Of a stretch of 64,000 nt of DNA, positions 37,744 through 46,800 are shown piece after piece. This DNA comes from Pseudomonadota bacterium. Lineage in GTDB: Bacteria > Pseudomonadota > Gammaproteobacteria > Steroidobacterales > JBCBZW01. A model generated the notes under the pieces. That model worked only from the letters and a program-made list of their open reading frames with translations, did not search any database and was not told the DNA's origin. Location: assembly GCA_039193195.1 (NCBI GenBank), contig JBCCWS010000011.1, positions 62,001 to 126,000 on the forward strand, written 5' to 3'. Position 1 is the stretch's first letter. Each line of letters starts with the position of its first letter. The translations under genes and the position numbers were made by a program.

Positions 37744-39339
37744 ATGCGCCACCTGCTCCATCGCCTGGTGGACGATGCGGCGGCTCGCGAGCCCTCGCGC
37801 GAAGCCGTGCGTTGCCGGGGTGAGGCCCTCACCTACGAAGTCCTCGTGCGCCAAGCGAACGGGCTCGCCCACGAGCTGGTGGCCCGCGGGGTGCGTCGTG
37901 GCGATCGCGTGGGCGTTCTTCTCGGCAAGGGCGTCGCGTGTGCCGTGGCCATCCACGCCATCATGAAGGCCGGCGCCGCTTACGTGCCCCTCGACCCCGG
38001 TGCCCCAGCCCTGCGGCACGCCTTCATCGTGGAGGACTGTGGCCTAGCGGTATTGATCAGTGAGCCGAAGCGTCGTCGCCAGCTCGCCCAGCTCAGCGAG
38101 GCGACTCAGACGCTTGCGCACGTGATCGGCGTGGAGCAAGAGGGCGGCGAAGGCCTCACCTGGGAGCAGATCGCCGCCGGCGCCCGCGAGCACGGCCCCG
38201 CCGTGCCGGTCACCGAGCAAGATCCCTGCTACATCCTCTACTCCTCCGGCTCGACGGGCACGCCCAAGGGCATCATGCACGCCCACCGCAGCGCTCTGGC
38301 TTGGGCGGAGGTGTCAGCGACCGAACACCAGCTGGTGTCGGAAGATCGCATCAGTAACTACGCCCCTCTGCACTTCGATCTCTCCACCCTCGACTACTTC
38401 GCTGGCGTCCTTGCCGCCTGCACCATGGTGATGGTGCCCGAGGAGCACGCGCGCATGCCCGCGAGCCTTGCGCAGCTGCTAGAGGAGGAGGCCCTAACCC
38501 TCTTCTACACGGTGCCCTTCGCCCTGATTCAGCTGGTGACCAGCCGGGCCCTCGAGGAGCGCCCCCTACCGGCCCTCACGCGCGTGCTCTTCGGCGGTGA
38601 GCCGATGACCATCAAGCACCTGCGTCGCCTGCAGCAGCTCCTGCCTCACGTCTCCTTCTGCAACGTGTACGGCCCGACGGAGGTGAATGGTTGTACCCGC
38701 TACTACGTGCCGCCGATCGAAGCGGACGATGCGCCGTCGCTGCCGATCGGCACGCCCTACGACAACGTAGAGGCGTTGGTCATCGACGCCGACGGCGGGA
38801 CGGTCTCGCGGGGTGAGACGGGAGAGCTCGCGATCCGGGCCCCCACCATGATGCGCGGCTATTGGAATCGTGAGGACCTAATGGCGAAGGCCTATCACGA
38901 CGTCTCACGCTATCCCGCTTGCTCCCCGGATCGCTTCTATCGCACCGGTGACATCGTGATCCGCCGTGACGATGGCAATTTCGACTTCCTCGGTCGGGCG
39001 GACCGCCTGATCAAGACCCGTGGCTGCCGCGTAGATCTGGATGAGATCGAAGCCACGTTGGCGACCTGCGAAGGGGTAGAGGAAGCGGCCGTGTTCCCGG
39101 TGACCGACGGCACCGGCACCTTGGCCGTGCACGCCTCGGCTCGTCAGGCATCAGGCGGGCAGCTCGAGGCAGCACCCCTGCAGCGCGCGCTCAAGGCGCG
39201 CCTGCCCGCCTATGCTATACCCGTAGCACTGACGGTCGTTGACGAGTTTCCCCGCACCACCTCGGGTAAGGTGGATCGACGTGCGCTACGCCAGCTGGCG
39301 GAAGCCCACAGCGACAACAACAACGCGCAGCCTGCTTGA
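37744..39339 (+). CDS. Stand-alone amino-acid adenylation enzyme, proline-type (PltF/RedM/AnaC-like)
   Basis: 531 residues, a complete adenylation domain without condensation or carrier parts. Core motifs: a3 YSSGSTGTPKG, a5 YGPTE (309-313), a7 YRTGD, a8 FLGRADRLIKTRGCRVDLDE, a10 TTSGKVDR. Pocket positions aligned by eye to GrsA give D212 L213 L216 Y255 L282 G284 V308 G316 C317 plus the a10 Lys: DLLYLGVGCK. As I remember it, the code of the prolyl-AMP ligases PltF and RedM is DLLYLALVCK, so seven of ten agree. It would load L-proline onto the carrier protein encoded next. Start ATG 37744 is preceded by GAGGGCGAGCC. Confidence is high for the fold and moderate for proline. Confidence 0.9.
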   Translation: MRHLLHRLVDDAAAREPSREAVRCRGEALTYEVLVRQANGLAHELVARGVRRGDRVGVLLGKGVACAVAIHAIMKAGAAYVPLDPGAPALRHAFIVEDCGLAVLISEPKRRRQLAQLSEATQTLAHVIGVEQEGGEGLTWEQIAAGAREHGPAVPVTEQDPCYILYSSGSTGTPKGIMHAHRSALAWAEVSATEHQLVSEDRISNYAPLHFDLSTLDYFAGVLAACTMVMVPEEHARMPASLAQLLEEEALTLFYTVPFALIQLVTSRALEERPLPALTRVLFGGEPMTIKHLRRLQQLLPHVSFCNVYGPTEVNGCTRYYVPPIEADDAPSLPIGTPYDNVEALVIDADGGTVSRGETGELAIRAPTMMRGYWNREDLMAKAYHDVSRYPACSPDRFYRTGDIVIRRDDGNFDFLGRADRLIKTRGCRVDLDEIEATLATCEGVEEAAVFPVTDGTGTLAVHASARQASGGQLEAAPLQRALKARLPAYAIPVALTVVDEFPRTTSGKVDRRALRQLAEAHSDNNNAQPA

Positions 39340-39376
39340 GCCCCGGTCGAGCACAAGCGCGAGCACAGTGAACAGC

Positions 39377-39634
39377 ATGCGACAGCAAGTAATCGACTTC
39401 ATCAACGACGACCTCCTGGCGGACCAGGATGATGTGACCATCGGCGGCGACGATGAGCTGCTCGTCGACGGCTACCTCGACTCCCTCGGCGTCATGCGCC
39501 TGGTGAGCTTCATCGATAGCGAACTCGGCATGAGCGTGCCGCCGCAGCACATCACGATCGAGAACTTCCGCTCCGTAGACGTGCTCGTGGCCTACCTCCA
39601 GGCGCGTCAAGGCCAAGGAGCTGCGACGCAATGA
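39377..39634 (+). CDS. Free-standing peptidyl/acyl carrier protein
   Basis: 85 residues. The phosphopantetheine attachment site is DSLG with Ser36 (GYLDSLGVMRL), flanked by acidic helices. ATG 39377 is chosen; a GTG at 39368 would add three residues. The length and the position between the proline-type adenylation gene and the NRPS fit the PltL/RedO/AnaD role of holding prolyl and then pyrrolyl (or dehydroprolyl) thioester. Its stop overlaps the ATG of the NRPS gene (ATGA), so the carrier and the downstream synthetase are made in a fixed ratio. Confidence 0.88.
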   Translation: MRQQVIDFINDDLLADQDDVTIGGDDELLVDGYLDSLGVMRLVSFIDSELGMSVPPQHITIENFRSVDVLVAYLQARQGQGAATQ

Positions 39635-42600
39635 CCGTCGACACGTCGACCGGTGATGCGCTCACCGGCCGATGGATCGACGATATCGAGGCCGCCAGCA
39701 ATCTCACCCGTAGCCAGTTCCTGATCTGGATGGGGCAGCAGGTAGAGCCCGCCTCGCCGCTCTACAACATGGTGTTCGCCTACCGCTTGCGCGGCGCCCT
39801 CGATGGCGATCGATTCGCTCGCGCGTTCGACGCTGTGCTTGGCGAGTGCGACGCCCTGCGCACCGTGCTGCGTGATGAGGACGGCATACCGCAGCAGGAG
39901 GTGCTTGGCCCAGACGAGTTGCCCTCGCTCAGGTCTATAGACTTCGCTTCCCTCGACGACGCCGAGGCGGCGTGCGAGCGTTGGATACACGAACGCGCCC
40001 GGGTGCCCTCTACCCTCTCGCGCTGTCTGTACGAGGCTGCGCTTCTGCGTATAAGCGAGACGCACCACGTGTGGTTCCTGAAGCTCCACCACCTGGTGAG
40101 CGATGCGTGGGCGTGCGCCCTGCTGTGCGAACGCATGACCGCTCACTACGAGGGTGAGGCGAACGCGGCGGAGGTTCCGGCCTACGCAGACTATGTTGCC
40201 CGTGAGCGCGACTCGCGCGATCGAAAGGCCCAGGCGGGCGCGCGACGCTATTGGGAGGCGCTGCTCGCCAAGCCCACCGACCGACAGCACTTCTACGGCA
40301 GCACTGGTGGCGTTGGCCGTAACTCGCGAACCCGTCGTTTGCGCTACCCCCTCGGGGCCGAGCGCTCGGCGGCCCTGCGGACGCTCGCGGCGACACCTGG
40401 CCTGCAGCTGCTGAACGAAGAGCTCAGCCTCTTTCGCCTCACGGCCACCGCCGTGCTGGCCCTGATGCAGCGGATCAGCGGGGCGCAGCGACTGTGCCTG
40501 GGTGTACCCATGCACAACCGACTCTCGACCCGCGATAAGCGCACGCCGGGCCTCTTTATGGAGGTCTATCCCCTGATCGTGGAGGTCGAGGGCGAGGAGA
40601 CCTTCTCCGCCCTGGCGGCGAGCGTGGGGCAGGCTGTGATCGACACCTTGCGCCACGGCCTGCCGGGTACCAGCACCCCGGCCGGAAACAACGCCTACGA
40701 CGTGTTGCTGAACTTCGTCACAGCACGCATGCAGGCCCCGCGCGGCTTGGGCGTGGAGACCGATTGGGTCCACGCTGGCGCGGGCGATGCTGCCCATAAG
40801 CTGCGCGTGCAGGTCCATGATTTCGACGGTAGCGGCGAGCTGTGCCTCGACCTGGATGCGAACGAAGGCGTGTTTTCGCCCGCCGCGCACGACCTGCTGC
40901 TGCAGCACTTCCTGGCGATCCTCGATGGCTTGCTGCGCGAGTTGGATCAGCCGATTCGCCGCTGCGATCTCTCCACCCGAGCGCAGCGCCAGCAGCAGCT
41001 GGTCACCTTCAACGACACGGCCCAGGTGGCGCTGGGCGAGGCAGGGGGCGTCGACGAGGCCTTCCGTGCGCAGGTGGCGCGGACGGCACGGGCCCCTGCC
41101 ATGCGCTGCGGCAGTCAAACGTGGAGCTACGCGGAACTCGACCGGCGTGTGAATGATCTCGCTAGCTACCTGCAGTCCTACGGGCATGGTCCGGGTGCGG
41201 TGCTGGCCTTGGCGCTGCCACGATCCCCAGAGGCGGTCGTGGCGATGTTGGCAAGCCTGCGCGTGGGCGGCGCTTACCTGCCCCTCGATACGCGCCATCC
41301 CCCGGCCCGCATCGCGGCGATCCTAGACGATCTGACTAACTCGCCCCTGCGCTTGACGGGGGTGCTCGCGCCAAGCCACCTGCGGGGGCTGGCCCCATCG
41401 CGGTATCCGTACATCGATGGTGCGTTGGCGCCGGAGCATGCCGCCCCTGTGCAGCCCACGGGCACGCCGCGCGATCTTGCCTACCTCATCTACACCTCCG
41501 GCTCTACCGGCACGCCCAAGGGGGTGCAAATCTCCCGCGCAGCGCTCAGCAACTACCTCGTGTGGGCGCGCGGTCAGTATTGCGCAAGGGGCCCGCAGGA
41601 CTTCGCCCTGCACACCTCACTCGCCGTGGATCTCACGGTGACGAGTATCTACACGCCGCTCTTGTGCGGCGGTTCCGTGGCCGTCTACCCAGATCAGGGC
41701 GAGAACGATCTACCGGTGCTGCGCGTGTTTGAAGAGGACGCGGTGGACGTGGTCAAACTCACGCCAGCGCACCTGGAGCTGATCCGTGAACTTGGTGGTA
41801 GGGCGGAGCGAATCCGCACCCTGATTCTCGGCGGCGAAGATCTGAAGACGGATCTTGCGCGCGCCGTTCTCGAGCAGTTCCCCGCCACGCTCGCCCTCTA
41901 CAACGAATACGGCCCGACGGAAGCCACCGTCGGCTGCATGATCCACCGCTTCGATCCGCCGCGGGACACGGCGGCGTCCGTGCCCATCGGCCACCCGATC
42001 GCCAACACGCAGATCTACCTCCTCAGCCAGGAGTTAGACCCCGTGCCCACGGGCTTGCTCGGGGAGATCTGTATCAGCGGCGAGGGCATTGCTAATGGCT
42101 ATTTGAACCGTTCAGTGCTGACGGCGGAGCGTTTCGTCGAAGTGGCGGCGCTCGACGGGGCTCGTGTGTACCGCACGGGTGACCTCGGGCGCTGGACCGT
42201 CGAGGGTCGCCTAGAGTACCTAGGTCGTGGTGATGCGCAGGTGAAGGTGCGCGGCGCCAGGATCGAACTGGCCGAAGTAGAGGCTGCCGCGGTGGCTCAT
42301 CCACAGATCGGGCAGGCCGTGGCGGTGGTCGTCGATCGCGCAGCGCACAGTCCCGTGCGATTTTGTACACGCTGCGGGATGCCGTCGAACTACCCGGGGA
42401 TCGTGTTCAATGACGCCGACGTTTGCAGCATGTGCGTGACATTCGAGCGCCACGCGGTCGAAGCGCAGGCCTACTTTCAGCCGCGCGCCGCGCTGGAGGA
42501 CATCGCCCGCACGATGCGAGCCCAGCGCAAGGGCGAGTACGACTGCATCGTCTTGCTTTCCGGCGGCAAGGACAGCACCTATATGATCTATCAGGTTGCT

Positions 42601-43854
42601 GCCATGGGTCTCAAGGTGCTGGCGCTGACCCTGGACAATGGCTTTATTTCCGAAGGGGCGCTCGAGAACACGCGCCATGTGGCCAGGTCCCTGGGGGTGG
42701 ATCAGGTGATGGCCAGCACCCCGCATATGAACGCGATCTTCGCGGACAGCCTGCGCCGCCACAGCAACGTCTGTCACGGTTGCTTCAAGACTATCTACAC
42801 GCTTGCCATCAACGAAGCGCGCCAGCGCAACATCGCCTACATCGTGACGGGGCTCTCGCGCGGGCAGATATTCGAGACCCGACTCGATGAGATGTTCCGC
42901 CATCGCCAATTCGATGTAGCCCAGGTAGAGCAGGCCATCATCGACGCGCGCAAGGTCTACCACCGCATCGATGACGCTGTCGCCCAGCATTTAGATGTCA
43001 CTGCCTTCGACGATGACAGTGTCTTCGAACACATTCAGTTCATCGACTTCTACCGCTATTGGGACGTGCCCCTCGATGAGGTGTACGCCTACCTCGAGAC
43101 GCACACCCCCTGGCAGCGACCTGCGGACACGGGGCGTTCCACCAACTGCCTCATCAACGAGGCGGGGATCTACGTACACCGCAAGGAGCGTGGCTACCAC
43201 AACTATGCGCTTCCCTACAGCTGGGATGTGCGCCTCGGGCACAAGACGCGCGAGGCGGCGCTGTACGAACTCGACGATGAGATCGACACGCGGCGTGTGC
43301 GCGAGATGCTGAGCGAGGTGGGCTATCGCGAGCCGCCGGCGCGCGATGAGGCTCGCTTAGCCCTCTACGTGACGGCGGCGGCAGAGCTCTCGAGCGATAC
43401 CCTGAGAGAGCACCTCGCCACCCACCTCCCCGACGAGATGATGCCTGCCTATCTGGTGCCGCTGGAGAGCATGCCCCTGGCGCCCACCGGCAAGGTGGAT
43501 CGCAAGGCCTTGCCGACGCCCTGGGAGTTCTCGGGCGAGGGTCGTGGTGCGGGAGGTTCCTTCGTCGCACCTAGTACGGACGTCGAGCAGCAGTTGGCGA
43601 GCGTGTGGTGTTCGCTCCTTGGCGTAGATCAGGTGGGCGTACAGGATGACTTCTTCGCCCTTGGCGGCGCCTCTTTGACCGCCATTCAAGCCCTGGCCCG
43701 TATCCGGGAGGCGTTTGCGGTCGAGCTGCCGTTGCAGAGCTTCTTCGCTGCGCCGACGCTCGGCGCCGTGGCGGCAGCGGTGGAGACGGCGTTGATCACC
43801 CAAATCGAGTCACTCTCGGACGAGGAGGTCGAGCGCCTCCTCGGTGAATCCTAG
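39631..43854 (+). CDS. NRPS module C-A-T with a PP-loop amidotransferase domain inserted in the A domain
   Basis: 1407 residues. The condensation domain (about 20-450) has HHLVSDA (H153, H154, D158; Ala replaces the usual Gly). The adenylation domain begins at about 460, with a3 YTSGSTGTPKG (621-631), a5 EYGPTE (759-764), a7 YRTGD and a8 YLGRGDAQVKVRGARIELAE. At about 905 it is interrupted by some 330 residues and resumes with a9 LPDEMMPAYLVP and a10 PTGKVDRKAL (K1288). The carrier domain has GGASL (S1348). The inserted part starts with two CxxC pairs (C912/915, C932/935) and carries the PP-loop SGGKDST (977-983). Pocket residues D667 L668 T671 K709 I732 G734 E759 V767 G768 K1288 give DLTKIGEVGK, one change from the asparagine code. 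It lacks a thioesterase; the next gene provides one. Confidence 0.93.
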   Translation: MTVDTSTGDALTGRWIDDIEAASNLTRSQFLIWMGQQVEPASPLYNMVFAYRLRGALDGDRFARAFDAVLGECDALRTVLRDEDGIPQQEVLGPDELPSLRSIDFASLDDAEAACERWIHERARVPSTLSRCLYEAALLRISETHHVWFLKLHHLVSDAWACALLCERMTAHYEGEANAAEVPAYADYVARERDSRDRKAQAGARRYWEALLAKPTDRQHFYGSTGGVGRNSRTRRLRYPLGAERSAALRTLAATPGLQLLNEELSLFRLTATAVLALMQRISGAQRLCLGVPMHNRLSTRDKRTPGLFMEVYPLIVEVEGEETFSALAASVGQAVIDTLRHGLPGTSTPAGNNAYDVLLNFVTARMQAPRGLGVETDWVHAGAGDAAHKLRVQVHDFDGSGELCLDLDANEGVFSPAAHDLLLQHFLAILDGLLRELDQPIRRCDLSTRAQRQQQLVTFNDTAQVALGEAGGVDEAFRAQVARTARAPAMRCGSQTWSYAELDRRVNDLASYLQSYGHGPGAVLALALPRSPEAVVAMLASLRVGGAYLPLDTRHPPARIAAILDDLTNSPLRLTGVLAPSHLRGLAPSRYPYIDGALAPEHAAPVQPTGTPRDLAYLIYTSGSTGTPKGVQISRAALSNYLVWARGQYCARGPQDFALHTSLAVDLTVTSIYTPLLCGGSVAVYPDQGENDLPVLRVFEEDAVDVVKLTPAHLELIRELGGRAERIRTLILGGEDLKTDLARAVLEQFPATLALYNEYGPTEATVGCMIHRFDPPRDTAASVPIGHPIANTQIYLLSQELDPVPTGLLGEICISGEGIANGYLNRSVLTAERFVEVAALDGARVYRTGDLGRWTVEGRLEYLGRGDAQVKVRGARIELAEVEAAAVAHPQIGQAVAVVVDRAAHSPVRFCTRCGMPSNYPGIVFNDADVCSMCVTFERHAVEAQAYFQPRAALEDIARTMRAQRKGEYDCIVLLSGGKDSTYMIYQVAAMGLKVLALTLDNGFISEGALENTRHVARSLGVDQVMASTPHMNAIFADSLRRHSNVCHGCFKTIYTLAINEARQRNIAYIVTGLSRGQIFETRLDEMFRHRQFDVAQVEQAIIDARKVYHRIDDAVAQHLDVTAFDDDSVFEHIQFIDFYRYWDVPLDEVYAYLETHTPWQRPADTGRSTNCLINEAGIYVHRKERGYHNYALPYSWDVRLGHKTREAALYELDDEIDTRRVREMLSEVGYREPPARDEARLALYVTAAAELSSDTLREHLATHLPDEMMPAYLVPLESMPLAPTGKVDRKALPTPWEFSGEGRGAGGSFVAPSTDVEQQLASVWCSLLGVDQVGVQDDFFALGGASLTAIQALARIREAFAVELPLQSFFAAPTLGAVAAAVETALITQIESLSDEEVERLLGES
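42343..43335 (+). other. Inserted domain: WbpG/PseA-like N-acetyl-sugar amidotransferase (PP-loop) inside the A domain
   Basis: Residues about 905-1235 of the NRPS. CTRCGMPSNYPGIVFNDADV followed by CSMC matches the N-terminal zinc-ribbon of the WbuX/WbpG/PseA family, then YDCIVLLSGGKDSTYMIYQV gives the ATP-pyrophosphatase loop, with HGCFKTIYTLAI, VTGLSRGQIFETRLDEMF and FYRYWDVPLDEVYAYL further on. Known members turn an acetamido group into an acetamidino group using ammonia from a glutaminase partner; other PP-loop enzymes add sulfur. Boundaries are judged from the adenylation motifs either side. Confidence 0.88.
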
Positions 43855-43863
43855 GCCGACGCG

Positions 43864-46800
43864 ATGGATGATACGACTAGCAAAGACGATCGCCGCGAGC
43901 GGCTGGACGCCGCGCGGCGCGAACTGCTGAAGCGGCGCCTGCAGGGGGGCGCTGCTTCCAAGGGCAAGGACTCCGTCGCGTCTGCTATTCCCGCCTTAGC
44001 CCCGCGTGAGGATCGCACCACGGCGCCGGCCTCCTACGCCCAGGCGCGCCTTTACTTTCTCGATCAGCTGCACGGCGCCGGGGCGGCGTACCACATGGTG
44101 CTGTGTCTACGCCTGCGCGGCGCCTTAGATCGCGAGGCCTTGCAGGCAGCGCTCGACACGGTGGTACGCCGTCACGCGAGCCTTCGCACCACCTTTGAGC
44201 TGCGGGGCAGCGAACTGCTCCAGCGCGTAGGGGCACCGTTTGCCGTGGCGCTGGAGACCTATGACCTGACAGATGCGCAAGAGGGCGAGGGCGCTCTGCG
44301 CGAGGTGCTTCGTCGGTGGGTCCAGCGGCCACTCTCCCTAGGCGACGGCCCGCTGTTGCGAGCGGGATTGATCGCCGTCGGCGCGGATCAGCACGTGTTC
44401 GCGCTGGTCCTGCATCACATCATTGCAGATGAATGGTCCCTCGGCGTGCTGCGCCGCGAGCTGGCAAACGCCTACGGTCACGGCGGCAGTGACGAGGGTC
44501 TGTCCGCGGCGGTCGAGGTCGATTACGGCGACTACGCCCTGTGGCAACAAGCGCAGGTCGCCAGGCAGCGAACGGAGCAGTTAGCGTTCTGGCGCGATCA
44601 GCTTGGCGATCTTGACGGCGCCTTCGCCGCGCTGCCCGGTGACTTCCGCCGGCCCGCCCGTGCCAGCCTGCGCGGCGGTTGGCAGCAGCGACGATTGGAC
44701 GGCGCTCTGGCGAGCGCCGTTTCCGCCTTGGCACGTCAGCACCAGGCCACGCCCTACATGGTGCTCCTCGCGGCCTTTCTGGCAGTGCTCTACCGCCTGA
44801 GTGGGCAATCGGACGTACGCGTGGGCACGCCGGTCGCATCGCGTGCGCCGGCGCAGAGCGAGCAGATGGTGGGGTTGTTTCTCAACAGCGTCGTCATCCG
44901 CGAGCAGATCGACGGCGCGCGGTCCTTCGAGGAGTTGCTGGCGCGCGTACGAGAGACGTCTCTGGCCGCCGTCGAACACCAGGGCCTGCCCTTTGAGGTA
45001 TTGGTGGCGGAGTTACAGCCCGAGCGTGACCTTGGTGCCAATCCTCTGTTTCAGACGATGTTCGTGCTGGAGAGCGACGAAGGTGCCGAGGCAAGCTTCG
45101 GGGCGCTCGCCCAGGAGCGTATGCCGGTCGAGTCCGGCTTTGCCAAGCTCGATTTGACGTGCTTCGTCAACCTCGACGACGGGCAGTTGACCGTGTCCGT
45201 CGAGTACGCGAGCGATTTATACGATGGCGCCACGGCGATGTTGCTGATCGACGCCTATGCCGAGTACCTAAGCGGCGCTATAGCGACCCCCGGGGCGGCC
45301 CTCGACAGCCTGCCCCTAGTGACGCCTGCCCAGGCAGACGAGCTGCGTGCACGCTCGCGTGGGGCAGTGCTTCCGGTCGCGGGCGATTCGCTTTCGGTCG
45401 TGCCGTCGATCCTGGCCCGAGCGCTGGCGAGGGGCGATGCGGTGATGGTGAGCGATGGGGCGCAGTCATTCACCGGCGAGGCGCTGCACGAGGCGGTGTG
45501 TCGAGTGGCTGGGGCTCTTCAGGGGCAGGGCGTGGGGCAGGGCGATTGCGTGCTGGTCGCACTACCCCGCGGCGCGCAGCAAATCGTCGCCCTACTCGGG
45601 GTTATGGTTGCGGGAGCCGCGTACGTTCCCATCGATCCTGACTATCCCGACCAGCGCCGCCGTCAGGTGATCGCGGATCTCACCGCTAGGGCAGGGCGCA
45701 CGCCACTCATGCTGGCGGGGAGCGCAGCGCCCACGGATGGGGTGGAGGTGCTGACCCTGGCTGGCGCCCTCGCGCAGCCGCCTCTGGCGAACCCACCGAC
45801 TATCGATGGTAACGACCTCGCCTACGTGCTCTATACCTCCGGCTCGAGCGGACGCGCGAAGGGCGTGGCGATTCGCCATCGCAATTTGTTGGCATCCACC
45901 CAAGCGCGGTCCGTGCACTACCCTTACTCGCCGGCGCGCTATCTCCTCGTGTCGTCCTACGCCTTCGACAGCTCCGTGGCGGGGATCTTCTGGACCCTGA
46001 TGGACGGTGACACGCTGGTCGTGCCGCCGGCGCCGCAGGCGATCGACCCAAGGGCCCTCGGGCAGCTGATCGAGGCTCATCGCATCACCCACACGCTGAT
46101 GCTGCCCGACCTGTACGCACTGCTGCTGGAGGCGTCGACGCACGCCCAGCTCGCCACCCTGCGCACGGTGATCGTGGCCGGTGAGGCGTGCCCCGTAGGC
46201 GTCGTCCAACGCCATGCGCAGGTGTTGGGTGAGCGGACGCAGTTGACCAACGAGTACGGCCCCACGGAAGGCACCGTGTGGGCGAGCGCTTACGACTGTA
46301 CGGGCGCGGAGGTCGACCACGTGCCGATCGGGCGGCCGATCGCCGGCGCCGAGACCTTTGTCCTCGATGCCCGGGGTGCTTTGCTGCCGGACGGGGCGAT
46401 CGGCGAGCTGTGGATCGGTGGCGCGGGAATTGCCGAGGGCTACATCGGTCAAGCGGCCCTGACCGAGGCCAGTTTCCGTTCGCCGTCTGCAGTGGGCTCA
46501 GGCCGATGCTACCGCACGGGCGATTTGGTACGGCGCGGCCCCGGGGGCGAACTCGAGTACCTTGGGCGCGCCGATGAGCAGATCAAGCTGCGCGGCTTTC
46601 GTATCGAGCCGGCAGAGATCGAGAGCCTGCTCCGCGCCCATCCTCAGGTCCATGACGCGGCCGTGGGTCTCGCTGACGAGCGGTTAGTGGCTTGGTGCGT
46701 CGCGCAGGGTGAGGTGCCCACGGCCTCCGTGCTGCGCCAACACCTGGCGGTTCACGTGCCCGCGTATATGGTGCCGAGCCACTTTCAGATGCTCGAGTCC

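Noticed and set aside
39607-41298. 563-codon open frame on the minus strand, antisense to the first NRPS gene
   Set aside because: High-GC codon bias leaves antisense frames open; no domain or motif is seen and the sense strand codes for clear condensation and adenylation motifs.
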